64,000 nt of DNA from Actinomycetes bacterium (GCA_016861045.1 BOKP01000002.1:124001-188000), one strand, 5' to 3'. Shown: positions 1 through 8,297, numbered from the stretch's first letter. Translations and numbers: made by a program. The notes: a model not told the origin generated them from the letters alone.

Positions 1-419
1 TCGCCGCCGTCGAAGCCGACCAGCTCGTCGCTCGCGACGTCGCCGAGGTAGCGGTCGACGTCCTCGTCGCGCCCGATGCCGACGAACACGGGCTCGTCGC
101 CTTCGACCCGGAACCGGATATCGCCGAGGATCCCGGCGGGGGCCCAGTCGATCTCGTCCGCGCCGAGGTCGATGCTCTCGGTCGTGATCGCGTACGTCCC
201 GCTCTCGAGCCGCTGGCGATCCGTCGTGAAGTAACCGTCGTCGCGATCGATGTAGCCCACCGTCACGGCGATGCCCACGGCCAGCAGCGCCAGGCCGATC
301 AGACCGCCGACGCCGGCGAACAGCAGGCCGATCACGCGCCCCGCCGTCCAGCCCGGTCGCGGCCCGGCCGGGCTCGTCGCCGCGAGGGAGGCCGGAAGCT
401 GCTCGTCGCCGTCCGCCAT
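1..419 (-). CDS. Membrane protein, 3' end cut by window
   Basis: The gene reads leftwards from an ATG at 417-419 and runs off the window, so only about 139 residues are visible. After a roughly 25-residue polar, Pro/Ala-rich start there is one strongly hydrophobic Gly/Leu/Val segment (about residues 26-50), followed by an acidic extracytoplasmic part with short beta-like stretches. The pattern is an N-terminally anchored surface domain. I do not recognise a family and cannot give a function. It lies 13 nt downstream of the TadE/TadG-type operon and may be its last gene. Confidence 0.6.
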   Translation of the reverse strand, partial: MADGDEQLPASLAATSPAGPRPGWTAGRVIGLLFAGVGGLIGLALLAVGIAVTVGYIDRDDGYFTTDRQRLESGTYAITTESIDLGADEIDWAPAGILGDIRFRVEGDEPVFVGIGRDEDVDRYLGDVASDELVGFDGG

Positions 420-432
420 CGGAGGCCCCAGC

Positions 433-1785
433 CTACGCCACGAGCCTGACCTCGAGCGGCGGCGGGCCGCCGGACAGGGCCCCGGCGCCCTCCAGCAGGG
501 CGAGGATGCGGGCGACGTAGGCCCGCGTCTCCGGGTAGGGCGGGATGCATTCGCAGGCGGAGACGGCACCGGGTCCGGCGTTGTAGGCGGCGAGGGCGAG
601 CTCGACCGAGCCGCCGAACCGCGCAAGGAGCTCGCCCATCAGCCTCGCCTGGGCGTCGATCGCGGCGACCGGGTCGAACGGATCGCGAAGGCCGTAGGCG
701 GCCGCGGTCGCCGGCATGAACTGGGCGATCCCCCGGGCGCCGGCGGGCGAGACCGCGTTCGGGTCGAAGCTCGACTCGGCCATGAGCTGGGCCGCGAGCA
801 GGGCCGCGGAGACGTCGTGGCGCGCCGCCGCCGCGAGCAGCGGGGCCCGGAACCGGGCCGGCACGAAGCCGGGCAACCCGGGCCCGCCGGCGGCGCGCCC
901 GTCGGCCGCCGCGCCGGACCCGACCCGATCGCCCTCCGCCGAGCACGGCTCCGGGCCGGCGGTGAAGCCGTAATGCCAGGCCTCCCAGGAGTAGCGCCGG
1001 ATGAAGCCGAAGCGGCCGGCGTTGGCGGCGAGCCAGCCGTAGGCGCCCGCCGGGCCGAGGTCGAGCTCGGTCCCGCAACGATGCAGCGACGTTCCCGGAG
1101 GCGCCACCCAGCGGGGATCGGGATTGGCGCTCCAGAGCCGCCGCTGCTCGGCGTCGGAGCGGTACGCCGAGTTGATGACGAGCGCCACCCCCGCCGCCCG
1201 GGCCGCCGCGGCCATGCGGTCGAAGGCCGCGGCGACGTCGGGACGCATCGGCTTTCCCTGCCGGTAGGCGAGCGCGCCCGAGTAGCCGCCGCCCGTCGCC
1301 ATCGCCGGAGCGCCGTCCGTCCCGGCCGCGACCGCCGGCGTGACCTCGGCCTCGGCCACGACCGCAGTCGTGGCAGCCCCCGGGCCGTCCGGCCCGCCGC
1401 CGAGGCCGATCCGCGCCTCGACCCGCACGCGGACGCGCAGCGGTGCGAAGGAGCTGGCTTCGGGGAAGCTCAGGTCGAGCAGCTCCGGATCGAGGTCGTT
1501 GCGGCCGGCGGCGGCCGCAGCGGCCGCGCGGGCCCGGTCGAGGTAGTCGGCGCGGCCCAGGTGCGCGGGGTTGGGCGCACCGCCCGGCAGGGTCGCGGGG
1601 ACGAAGAGCCGGTCGAGGTCATCGCGCATCGATCGCGCCGCCGAGAGCGCGGCGAGATCCGCGCCGCGCTGCAGCCTGCCCTTCGCCGTCGCCGCCCCTC
1701 CGATCGCGACGCCGATCAGCGCGAGGGCGACGATCAGGATCGCGATCCCGAGCACCGCCGGCAGCGCCTGCGCCCGCTCCGCCAT
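433..1785 (-). CDS. TadG-like anchor fused to M15 D,D-carboxypeptidase and lytic transglycosylase
   Basis: Predicted 450-residue envelope protein with three parts. Residues 1-50 look like a TadE/TadG pseudopilin N-terminus, with a hydrophobic helix at about 8-35. Residues 170-280 are a VanY-type peptidase M15 domain: SAYRSDAEQ at 206-214, zinc ligands H235 and D242 in a HxxGxxxD motif, and H271 in a WHYG motif. Residues 310-440 are an SLT lytic transglycosylase with catalytic E337 (MAESSF), a GIAQFMP motif and AYNAGP. All key residues are present, so it may cut both the peptide and the glycan of peptidoglycan. The ATG overlaps the upstream stop (ATGA), indicating translational coupling in a four-gene operon. 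The fusion of a pilus-assembly anchor to two hydrolases is unusual; a role in opening the wall for a Tad-like apparatus is inference. Confidence 0.8.
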   Translation of the reverse strand: MAERAQALPAVLGIAILIVALALIGVAIGGAATAKGRLQRGADLAALSAARSMRDDLDRLFVPATLPGGAPNPAHLGRADYLDRARAAAAAAAGRNDLDPELLDLSFPEASSFAPLRVRVRVEARIGLGGGPDGPGAATTAVVAEAEVTPAVAAGTDGAPAMATGGGYSGALAYRQGKPMRPDVAAAFDRMAAAARAAGVALVINSAYRSDAEQRRLWSANPDPRWVAPPGTSLHRCGTELDLGPAGAYGWLAANAGRFGFIRRYSWEAWHYGFTAGPEPCSAEGDRVGSGAAADGRAAGGPGLPGFVPARFRAPLLAAAARHDVSAALLAAQLMAESSFDPNAVSPAGARGIAQFMPATAAAYGLRDPFDPVAAIDAQARLMGELLARFGGSVELALAAYNAGPGAVSACECIPPYPETRAYVARILALLEGAGALSGGPPPLEVRLVA

Positions 1786-2420
1786 CAGCCCGCCCGCCCG
1801 GCGGGGCCGACGCCCGGCCTGGGCACGAGCATCGCCGCCAGCCGCCGCGCCCGCCGGCCACTGTCGCCTCCCGGCTCGAGCCCGGCCAGGGCACGGCGGC
1901 CGCCGATCGCGCCGATCGGCGCCACCCACGCCTTGATCGGGATGCCGCGGCCACGCAGCTCGGCCGCGAGCAGCGCGATCAGCGGCCGCCCGGCGCCGCG
2001 CTCCGCCCTGACCAGGACCGCGCGCCGCACCGTGGCACCGGCTTCGAGCAGCGTTCGGAAGTCGGCGCTCTCGCAAACCGCGACGACGAGGTCGGCGCCG
2101 ACCTCCTCCGCCAGCGCCCACCCGAGCGCCTCCTCCGGCCCGGCGTCGGCGGCGACCGCGACGGCGAAGCAGAGGCGGCCGCGGGCGGCGCCGCGCAGCG
2201 GGCCGCCCGCGCGCAGCCCCGCCTCGAGCTCGCGCGCGGCCGCCGATGCGAGGACGGTCCCCCGCGGCCGGCGGGCGTCATCCCGGAGATCGACGACGAG
2301 CGTCCGCGGCGGCGCCCCGTCGACCGGCGTCGCGGCGACGGCGACCGCCGCGGCGGCGTCGGCGAGGCCGCGGGACCCGCCGGCAGGGGCGCAGAGCAGC
2401 AGGCGCGGCCCTCCGTCCAT
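1785..2420 (-). CDS. Hypothetical protein of the TadE/TadG operon
   Basis: A 211-residue Ala/Arg/Gly-rich protein with alternating hydrophobic strands (LVVDLRDD, LCFAVAVAAD, ADLVVAVCES) that suggest an alpha/beta fold, perhaps a degenerate nucleotide-binding or receiver-like fold. No Walker or catalytic motif is visible and I do not recognise the family. It overlaps both neighbours by ATGA (start at 2420, stop at 1785), so it is translated with the two TadE-like genes and the hydrolase. Coding is supported by this tight coupling and the strong third-position GC bias. Confidence 0.6.
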   Translation of the reverse strand: MDGGPRLLLCAPAGGSRGLADAAAAVAVAATPVDGAPPRTLVVDLRDDARRPRGTVLASAAARELEAGLRAGGPLRGAARGRLCFAVAVAADAGPEEALGWALAEEVGADLVVAVCESADFRTLLEAGATVRRAVLVRAERGAGRPLIALLAAELRGRGIPIKAWVAPIGAIGGRRALAGLEPGGDSGRRARRLAAMLVPRPGVGPAGRAG

Positions 2421-2767
2421 CAGGCGCCGTCCGGCCGCGCGTAGGCGTGCGAGCTGACGCCGAGGCGCCCCGCGAGCCCGGGCAGCAGCGCCGGCGGGTC
2501 GAGCTCGACCGCGACCCGGCCACCGTCGACGCCGACCTCGACCCTGCCATCGGCCCAGCCCGGCAGGCCGGCGCGGGCCGCGGCCTCGGGATCACGGCCG
2601 TCCGCGGCGGCGATCGCCCCCGCCTCGGCGGCGCCGTCGGCCAGCGATTGCGCGTAGCCGACGGCGCCCAGCTGCAGGGCAACGGCGGCCGCCAGGGCGA
2701 GCAGCGGCAGGCCGGCGAGCAGCTCGAGCTGCGCCTGCCCCCGCGATCCGGCCCCGGGGTCAACCAC
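2420..2767 (-). CDS. TadE-like protein
   Basis: Predicted 115-residue pseudopilin. The start is taken as the GTG at 2765-2767, which overlaps the end of the upstream gene; longer in-frame versions are only Arg-rich readthrough. After a short polar N-terminus (GQAQLELL) there is one hydrophobic helix of about 22 residues and then a beta-rich periplasmic part, the TadE arrangement. A QAQLEL stretch before the helix matches the prepilin-like boundary of this family. Likely a minor pilin or assembly factor of a Tad-type system; the ATPase and secretin-like genes are not in the window. Confidence 0.7.
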   Translation of the reverse strand: MVDPGAGSRGQAQLELLAGLPLLALAAAVALQLGAVGYAQSLADGAAEAGAIAAADGRDPEAAARAGLPGWADGRVEVGVDGGRVAVELDPPALLPGLAGRLGVSSHAYARPDGA

Positions 2768-3131
2768 CGGGCAACCCGTCCGCCGGCCCGAGCCTGGTCG
2801 AGGCGGAAACCGGGATCGGGCCACCGACCGGCAGCGCCCGCGGGGCCTCGATCTCGACCTCGACGCCCTCCGGGCCGGCCTCGACCTCGATCCCGTCGCG
2901 GAGGCCCGGCGGCAGCGCCCGCCGCGCCGCCCGCCGCGCATCGTCGCCGACGTAGTCGGCGCGGGCCGCGGCCCGGGCGGCCGTGCCGGCGGCGATCGTC
3001 GCGTAGCCGGCCAGCGCGAGCTGGATCAGCGCCAGCGCGACCAGCACGAGCGCCGGGACGACGGCGACGAAGGCGACCGTCGCCTGCCCGTGCTCGCATC
3101 TCGCCGACCCCGGTCCCGGAAGCATCGCCAT
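2760..3131 (-). CDS. TadE-like protein, first gene of operon
   Basis: A 123-residue protein with the classical TadE beginning: a short polar segment ending in GQATVAFVAVVPALV, one transmembrane helix (about residues 17-42), then an Ala/Arg-rich coiled segment and a beta-rich tail. The Glu often found at +5 of the prepilin site is not obvious here. The ATG at 3129-3131 is preceded by TAGCTT (3138-3143) with exactly 6 nt between, so the operon probably starts with a leaderless mRNA. It overlaps the next TadE-like gene by 8 nt. Confidence 0.75.
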   Translation of the reverse strand: MAMLPGPGSARCEHGQATVAFVAVVPALVLVALALIQLALAGYATIAAGTAARAAARADYVGDDARRAARRALPPGLRDGIEVEAGPEGVEVEIEAPRALPVGGPIPVSASTRLGPADGLPGG

Positions 3132-3296
3132 GGGACGAAGCTAGGCCCGGGTGCGATACGCGTGGGAGACGGCGTGCAAGGCTCCGTCACGAAACGGTGC
3201 CGGTTCCGGTACCGGGCGGGTCAACCGAAGGCCGGGGCCCCGCGCGCCGACTCCGGCCCACGATCCCGGTGCGAGGCGTGCCGGTGGGAAGCGCGC

Positions 3297-3647
3297 CTAC
3301 AGGCTCCGAGCTTCGCGCCAGGTGTTGTAGATCAGCCAGCCGGAGCCGGCGACGATGACGATCCAGGCGACCGTGCCGGCCCCGGTCGCGAGCATCTCGT
3401 CGGCGCCCGCGATCATCAGCGCGATCGCCCCGGCCGGGCCGTAGACGAGGATCCGCTGGCGATCGGTGAGGGCGTCGCGCTGCAGGTCCGTCTGCACCCA
3501 GAGACGGACGAGAAGGCCGCCGATCGCCACGGCGAACAGCACCGAGAGCGCCACGAGGACCCCCTCGGCGACGTTGCCGCCGGCCGGGAGCACGGTCAGC
3601 CCGAGCGCGAGCAGGAGGACGATGGCGACGTTGCGGGCGATCCTCAC
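3297..3647 (-). CDS. Small polytopic membrane protein
   Basis: About 116 residues from a GTG at 3645-3647, chosen because the longer reading to 3737 only adds an Arg/Pro-rich stretch. Three to four hydrophobic segments alternate with short charged loops (for example WVQTDLQRDALTDRQR between helices 2 and 3). No family recognised. It stands alone between the TadE operon and the phosphate transporter genes. Neither a Shine-Dalgarno site nor a clear -10 decides the start, so the N-terminus is uncertain. Confidence 0.5.
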   Translation of the reverse strand: MRIARNVAIVLLLALGLTVLPAGGNVAEGVLVALSVLFAVAIGGLLVRLWVQTDLQRDALTDRQRILVYGPAGAIALMIAGADEMLATGAGTVAWIVIVAGSGWLIYNTWREARSL

Positions 3648-3749
3648 ACCGTCGATCGTGACGGATCGCGGCCGCCGGCGCCGGGATGACCGGCGAATCC
3701 GCGGGCGGCCGGAAGCGGATCCGCCCGCGCGCGGCACCGGGGCCGCCGC

Positions 3750-4013
3750 CTAGCCGTTGATCATCACGTAGATCCCGAGCGCGATCGTCGCCGCGAAGAC
3801 GAGCGACGAGGCCGCGGCGAGGACCCCTGCCCCGATCGCCGCGAGGTCGCGATCGGTGCGGCGCATCTCCGCCGCGGTGGCGAACCCGTAGATCGCCAGC
3901 GACGCCGACAGGGTCACGATCACCGCGGCCACGACCGACGCGACGGCGGTGTCGAGCAGGGCCTCGACGTCGACGATCGTCGCATCCGACACGATCGCGG
4001 CGACGGCGCTCAT
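3750..4013 (-). CDS. Small membrane protein coupled to pit
   Basis: An 87-residue protein with two transmembrane helices separated by a short charged loop (EMRRTDRDLAA). Its ATG overlaps the stop of the PiT gene (ATGA at 4010-4013), so it is translated together with the transporter. I do not recognise the family. The genetic coupling suggests an accessory role in phosphate transport, but this is inference. Confidence 0.6.
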   Translation of the reverse strand: MSAVAAIVSDATIVDVEALLDTAVASVVAAVIVTLSASLAIYGFATAAEMRRTDRDLAAIGAGVLAAASSLVFAATIALGIYVMING

Positions 4014-5110
4014 GCCGTCGGCACCGGCTGGCCGCGCCGGATCCGCTGCGCGAACAGGGTCAGGCCGAGCGCGATCGCCAGGGCCGAGAGGACGACCGGG
4101 CCGGCGGCGCCGTCACCGAAGATGTGGGTGAACCCGTAGGAGACGGCGCCGATCGCCGCCGCTCCCGGCAGGGTCAGAAACCAGGCGACGACGATGTTCC
4201 CGGCCACACCCCAGCGGACCGCGGAGACGCGCTTGCCGGCGCCCGCGCCCATCACCCCGCCGGCGATCACCTGGGTCGTCGAGAGCGGGTAGCCGAAGTG
4301 GGAGGAAGCGAGGATCACGGCGGCGCCGGCGCCCTGCGCGGAGAACCCCTGGGCGGAGTCCATCTTGATGATCCGGGTTCCCATCGTGCGGATGATCCGC
4401 CAGCCGCCCGTGTAGGTGCCGAGCGCGATCGCCGTGGCGGCCGACACGACCACCCAGGTCGGGACGTCGAATCCTGTCGCGGGGAGGTTGCCGTTGGCGA
4501 TCAGCGCCAGCGTGATGACCCCCATCGTCTTCTGGGCGTCGTTGGTGCCGTGCGCGAGGGCGAGCATCCCGCCGGAGACGACCTGCCCGAGCCGGAAGCC
4601 GCGCGTCACCGGGCCGGGGCGGAGCCGCCCGCAGACCCGGTAGGCGATGACGATCGCGATCACGCCGATGACGAACGCGACGATCGGCGCCAGCACCGCC
4701 GGCACCAGGACCTTGCCGAGGACGCCCTCGCCGTCGACGGCCGAGGTGCCGACCGCGGCGATCACGGCGCCGACCATGCCGCCGATCAGCGCGTGCGACG
4801 AGCTCGAAGGCAGCCCGAAGTACCAGGTGATCAGGTTCCAGCAGATCGCCCCGACGAGCCCGGCGAAGATCACCGTCGGCGTGATCGCGGTCGCCTCGAC
4901 CACGTCGGAGGCGATCGTCGCCGCGACCTCGATCGAGATGAACGCCCCCGCGAAGTTGAGCAGCGCCGCCATCGCGACCGCCAGCCGCGGCGACATCGCG
5001 TGGGTGGAGATCGAGGTGGCAACCACGTTGGCGGTGTCGTGGAAGCCGTTGGTGAAATCGAAGACGAGCGCCGTGGCGACGACGATCACGAGGACGATCT
5101 CGCCTTCCAC
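4010..5110 (-). CDS. pit: Inorganic phosphate transporter, PiT family
   Basis: A 366-residue polytopic inner-membrane protein, probably a proton- or cation-coupled phosphate symporter. The two signature repeats of the PiT/Pho-4 family are present: FDFTNGFHDTANVVATSIST near the N-terminus and LAHGTNDAQKTMG in the second half, each carrying the GxxDxxN-type conserved core. SSSSHALIGG and LSTTQVIAGG are the usual re-entrant-loop motifs. The GTG start at 5110 has an ideal Shine-Dalgarno sequence (GGGAGGGAGG) directly upstream. It follows the DUF47 gene by 50 nt, the usual low-affinity phosphate uptake pair. Confidence 0.93.
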   Translation of the reverse strand: MEGEIVLVIVVATALVFDFTNGFHDTANVVATSISTHAMSPRLAVAMAALLNFAGAFISIEVAATIASDVVEATAITPTVIFAGLVGAICWNLITWYFGLPSSSSHALIGGMVGAVIAAVGTSAVDGEGVLGKVLVPAVLAPIVAFVIGVIAIVIAYRVCGRLRPGPVTRGFRLGQVVSGGMLALAHGTNDAQKTMGVITLALIANGNLPATGFDVPTWVVVSAATAIALGTYTGGWRIIRTMGTRIIKMDSAQGFSAQGAGAAVILASSHFGYPLSTTQVIAGGVMGAGAGKRVSAVRWGVAGNIVVAWFLTLPGAAAIGAVSYGFTHIFGDGAAGPVVLSALAIALGLTLFAQRIRRGQPVPTA

Positions 5111-5160
5111 CCTCCCTCCCTACCTGAGGCCGCCGGCTCGCTCGATCACTTCCACCCCGA

Positions 5161-5784
5161 TCAGGCGTTCTTGATCGCCACGCCCTCGATGATGTGGGCG
5201 CAGGTCTCGGTCGCGTCGATCGCCCGCTCGAGGACCGCGAAGATGTCCTTCCAGCGGATCACCACCATCGGATCGATCCCGTTCGCGAACAGCGACGCAA
5301 CCGCGTCGCGCGAGATCCGGTCGCCGTCGTTCTCGAGCCGGTGGATCTCGATCAGGTGGCCGTCGAGGTCCTTGAACCCGCGCAGCCCCGAGAGCGCCGC
5401 GGCGAGCTCCTCGCAGCAGCCGACGAGGACGTCGCCGAGCGCCAGCGCCTGCTCCATCGGCGCCTCGATCTGGTAGAGGCCGAGGAAGTCGCCGGCCTCC
5501 TCGATGTAGTCGACGACATCGTCGACCTTGGTTGCGAGGCCGTAGATGTCCTCGCGGTCGAAGGGCGTGACGAAGGTCGAGTTGAGGCGCTTGATGATGT
5601 CGTGCGTGATCCGGTCGCCCTCCTGCTCGGCCTTGAGGATCTCGCGGTTGATCCCCTCGGCCCCGTCGGGCCAGGTCCTCAGCATCTCCTGCAGCAGGAC
5701 CGACGCCCGCAGCGCGTTCTCGCCACCCTCGGAGAGGAGGTCGAAGAACACGCGGTCCTTCGGCGCGAAGCTGAGGCTGACCAC
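5161..5784 (-). CDS. DUF47 family PiT accessory protein (PhoU-like)
   Basis: A 207-residue all-helical protein related to PhoU (YkaA/DUF47). These proteins are encoded next to PiT transporters and are thought to modulate them. The sequence shows the repeated acidic metal-binding helices of the fold: EQEGDRITHDI, EDIYGLATKVDDVVDYIEEAGD and ENDGDRISRDA. The GTG start at 5782-5784 lies exactly 6 nt after GATATT (5791-5796), which suggests a leaderless two- or three-gene operon with pit and the small membrane gene. Confidence 0.88.
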   Translation of the reverse strand: MVSLSFAPKDRVFFDLLSEGGENALRASVLLQEMLRTWPDGAEGINREILKAEQEGDRITHDIIKRLNSTFVTPFDREDIYGLATKVDDVVDYIEEAGDFLGLYQIEAPMEQALALGDVLVGCCEELAAALSGLRGFKDLDGHLIEIHRLENDGDRISRDAVASLFANGIDPMVVIRWKDIFAVLERAIDATETCAHIIEGVAIKNA

Positions 5785-5906
5785 GCTCGAAATATCGCAG
5801 CTTCGGGAGCGGCAACGGCTGCCCGGCCCGACGAAGCCCGCGAACCGCTGATCGACACCGGGGAATGCGCCGTCCCGGAGCGGGCGGGGGCGGGCGGCGC
5901 GGGAGG

Positions 5907-6986
5907 TCAGCCGGCGAGCCGGTCGGCGACGACCCGCGCCAGCCGCTCGGCGGCGTGACCGTCCCAGCCGGGGGGCGGCGCGGCCGGCTCCCGCGGCGTC
6001 GAGATCAGCTCCGGCAGTCCCCTGATCCGCTCCGGGTCGAGCCCGAGCAGCGTGTTGGTGCCGCGCTCGACCGTGATCGGCCGCTCGGTGTTGTCGCGGA
6101 GGGTGAAGCAGGGCACGCCGAGGTAGGTCGACTCCTCCTGGATGCCGCCGGAGTCGGTGAGGACGGCGGCGGCGTCCGCCTCGAGCGAGAGGAAATCGAG
6201 ATAGCCGACGGGGTCGAGCAGGCGCAGGCCGGGTGGCAGGCCGGCGGCGGCTCCGAGCGCCGCGCGGGTCCGCGGGTGGGCGGGGAACAAGACGGGGAGC
6301 GCCGCCGAGACCGACGCCAGCGCCGCCATCGCGTCCCCGAGCAGGAGACCGTCCACGAGGGCCGGGCGATGCAGCGTCACGAGCACGTACGAGCCGGGCT
6401 CGACGCCGTGCCCGACGCAGGCGCGGCGCCCGCGGAAGCGGTCCTCGAGCGCCACGAGGGTGTCGATCATCGTGTTGCCGACCTGGTGGACGCGGTCGGC
6501 CGCGACGCCCTCGGCGGCGAGGTTCGCCGCCGCCTCGGGCGAGTGCGTGAACAGGAGGTCGCAGACCTGGTCGGTGAGGACGCGGTTCACCTCCTCCGGC
6601 ATCGTCCGGTCGAAGCTGCGCAGGCCTGCCTCGACGTGGGCGAGCGGGATCCGCAGGTGCGCGCAGGCGAGCGCCGCCGCGAGCGTCGAGTTGACGTCGC
6701 CGGGCACGATCACCAGCTCCGGCCCCTCGGCCGTCAAGACCGGGGCGATCGCCTCGAGGACCCCGCCGAGCTGGGCCGCGTGCGATCCCGAGCCGACGCC
6801 GAGCAAGTGGTCGGGGGCGGGCACGCCGAGCTCCTCGAGGAAGACCTCCGACATCATCCGGTCGTAGTGCTGGCCGGTGTGGACGAGGACGTGGCGCCCG
6901 CCCGGATCGAGCCGGCGCAGAGCCGCGATGACCGGCGCCATCTTGACGAAGTTCGGGCGCGTCCCGACGACGTGGAGGAGCTTCAT
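5907..6986 (-). CDS. wecB: UDP-N-acetylglucosamine 2-epimerase (non-hydrolysing)
   Basis: A 359-residue cytoplasmic enzyme converting UDP-GlcNAc to UDP-ManNAc for surface polysaccharide or teichoic-type polymers. It has the GT-B epimerase fold with family motifs in order: GTRPNFVKMAP at residues 8-18, HTGQHYD at about 36-42, VPGDVNSTLA near 94, HVEAGLRSFDRTMPEE(V)NR near 117-133 and TDSGGIQEE near 278. Family length is normal (350-380). It starts 18 nt downstream of the carbinolamine dehydratase stop and is probably co-transcribed with it. No other polysaccharide genes are adjacent. Confidence 0.92.
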   Translation of the reverse strand: MKLLHVVGTRPNFVKMAPVIAALRRLDPGGRHVLVHTGQHYDRMMSEVFLEELGVPAPDHLLGVGSGSHAAQLGGVLEAIAPVLTAEGPELVIVPGDVNSTLAAALACAHLRIPLAHVEAGLRSFDRTMPEEVNRVLTDQVCDLLFTHSPEAAANLAAEGVAADRVHQVGNTMIDTLVALEDRFRGRRACVGHGVEPGSYVLVTLHRPALVDGLLLGDAMAALASVSAALPVLFPAHPRTRAALGAAAGLPPGLRLLDPVGYLDFLSLEADAAAVLTDSGGIQEESTYLGVPCFTLRDNTERPITVERGTNTLLGLDPERIRGLPELISTPREPAAPPPGWDGHAAERLARVVADRLAG

Positions 6987-7004
6987 CGGGTGTGCCTCAC
7001 CGAC

Positions 7005-7280
7005 TCAGGCGAGCGCGTCGATCCGCTCCGCCAGCTCGAAGTCGGACGCCGTGATCCCGCCCTCGGAGTGGGTCGAGATCCGCACGGTCACCGCCCCCCA
7101 GGAGATCTCCAGGTCGGGATGGTGACCGAGCTCCTCCGCCGGCTCGACGATCGCGTCGACGAACCGCACCGAGCCCACGAAGTCGCCGCGGTCGAGCTCG
7201 CGAACGATCGCCCCGCCCTCGCGCCGCCAGCCCTTGCGCCCGGCGAGCCGGCGCTCGATCTCCTCGTCGCTGAGCAGCAC
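7005..7280 (-). CDS. 4a-hydroxytetrahydrobiopterin dehydratase (PCD/DCoH)
   Basis: A 91-residue protein that dehydrates pterin-4a-carbinolamine during tetrahydropterin recycling, or acts in a related salvage role. The family motif (E/D)xxxHHPD is clear (EELGHHPDLEISWGAVTV), as is the downstream ITxxDFELAERID helix. The GTG at 7278-7280 is chosen as start because the protein then has the normal length and TAGGAT (7288-7293) lies 7 nt upstream, the leaderless pattern. No aromatic amino acid hydroxylase gene is nearby. Confidence 0.9.
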   Translation of the reverse strand: MLLSDEEIERRLAGRKGWRREGGAIVRELDRGDFVGSVRFVDAIVEPAEELGHHPDLEISWGAVTVRISTHSEGGITASDFELAERIDALA

Positions 7281-7330
7281 CCTGCCGATCCTACAGCGGG
7301 GCCGTGGCGGCACCCCGCGGGCGGGCGGGG

Positions 7331-8209
7331 CTAGATCGTGACGCTGACGCCCTGCTGGGCGATGAGGATCGCGGCGGCGAAGAAGACCACGCCGAGCCCC
7401 GCCATCGCCGTCAGCTCCGCCGCGAGCGTCTCGCGCCGGGCCAGGCTGCGCTCGGCCGCGACGACGATCAGGGCGCCGATGGCGCCGCCGACGATGCCGC
7501 CGAGGTGTCCGCCGACGCTTATGTTGGAGGCCGCGAAGGTGAACACGAGGTTGATCGCGAGCCAGAACGCGAGTTGCTGGACGACCTCCATGTGGCCGCG
7601 CTGGCGGGCGATGAGGATCGTTGCCACGAAGAGGCCGTAGATCGCCCCCGAAGCGCCGACGGTGAAGGTGACCGGATCCGACATCAGCAGCGCCCCGACT
7701 GCGCCCGCGATCAGCGAGACGAGGTAGACGGCAACGAAGCGCACCGTGCCGATCGCCGGCTCGAGCACCTGGCCGAGGATGAACAGGACGAACATGTTCA
7801 GCGCCAGGTGGATGATCCCGCCGTGGAGGAAGCCGGAGGTGACCACGCGCCACCACTCGCCGCCGTCGGAGCGGATCAGCTCGCCGCCGCCGCCGCAGAT
7901 GCCGCCGCCGCCGACCGCGTTGCCGCAGAGGGCGCCGTCGGCAAAGAGCCAGCCGTCGGTCCCCGACGGCCCGCCGCTGAGCAGCTGGAGGAAGAAGACG
8001 GCGACGTTGATCCCGATCAGGACGAACGTCGCCTGCATCCGCCCCGAGCCCATCGAGCGCGCGGTCCGGACCTCGGTCCGATCCCGGGCGCACTCGGGAC
8101 AGCGCATGCCGACCGAGGTGGGGACCATGCAGTCAGGGCAGATCGGCCGGCCGCAGAGCGAGCAGGCGACGCCGGTCTCGCGGTCGGGGTGTCGGTAACA
8201 GGCAGCGAT
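7331..8209 (-). CDS. Rhomboid family serine protease with N-terminal zinc finger; apparent ATC start
   Basis: About 292 residues if read from the ATC at 8207-8209. Residues 4-40 form the Cys-rich zinc finger typical of actinobacterial rhomboids: CYRHPDRETG, then CSLCGRPICPDC and CPEC. Six membrane helices follow, with HGGIIHLALN, the catalytic Ser in VGASGAIYG (S187) and His in GGHLGGI (H235). It should cleave membrane proteins within the bilayer. The first ATG of the frame (8126-8128) lies inside the finger, after five of its Cys. No ATG, GTG or TTG occurs in frame between there and the divergent gene. The ATC would give MAACYRHPDRET, the expected N-terminus, and it lies exactly 6 nt after TACGCT. 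I therefore propose AUC initiation on a leaderless mRNA. Confidence 0.85.
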   Translation of the reverse strand: MAACYRHPDRETGVACSLCGRPICPDCMVPTSVGMRCPECARDRTEVRTARSMGSGRMQATFVLIGINVAVFFLQLLSGGPSGTDGWLFADGALCGNAVGGGGICGGGGELIRSDGGEWWRVVTSGFLHGGIIHLALNMFVLFILGQVLEPAIGTVRFVAVYLVSLIAGAVGALLMSDPVTFTVGASGAIYGLFVATILIARQRGHMEVVQQLAFWLAINLVFTFAASNISVGGHLGGIVGGAIGALIVVAAERSLARRETLAAELTAMAGLGVVFFAAAILIAQQGVSVTI

Positions 8210-8215
8210 CGCGGC

Positions 8216-8221
8216 AGCGTA
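8216..8221 (-). promoter_or_regulatory. Candidate -10 box of the rhomboid gene
   Basis: Read on the minus strand this is TACGCT, separated by 6 nt (GCCGCG) from the proposed ATC start at 8209-8207. The same hexamer class and spacing precedes many ATG and GTG starts in this window, for example at 9744-9749 and 36453-36458. No convincing -35 is visible. Confidence 0.5.
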
Positions 8222-8297
8222 GTGAACGCCCGGGCCGGCCCCGGCGAACGCCGCGCCGGTCCCCGGTCCGGCCCGACCGCCGCGATCGCCGTAGGCT

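Noticed and set aside
271-2457. A 728-codon plus-strand frame over the TadE operon
   Set aside because: Arg/Gly/Pro-rich with no domain, and opposite to four well-supported coupled genes.
7005-8093. A 362-codon frame joining the rhomboid region to the carbinolamine dehydratase
   Set aside because: Only its last 91 codons match a family; the rest is an Arg-rich frame antiparallel in phase to the rhomboid gene on the same strand.
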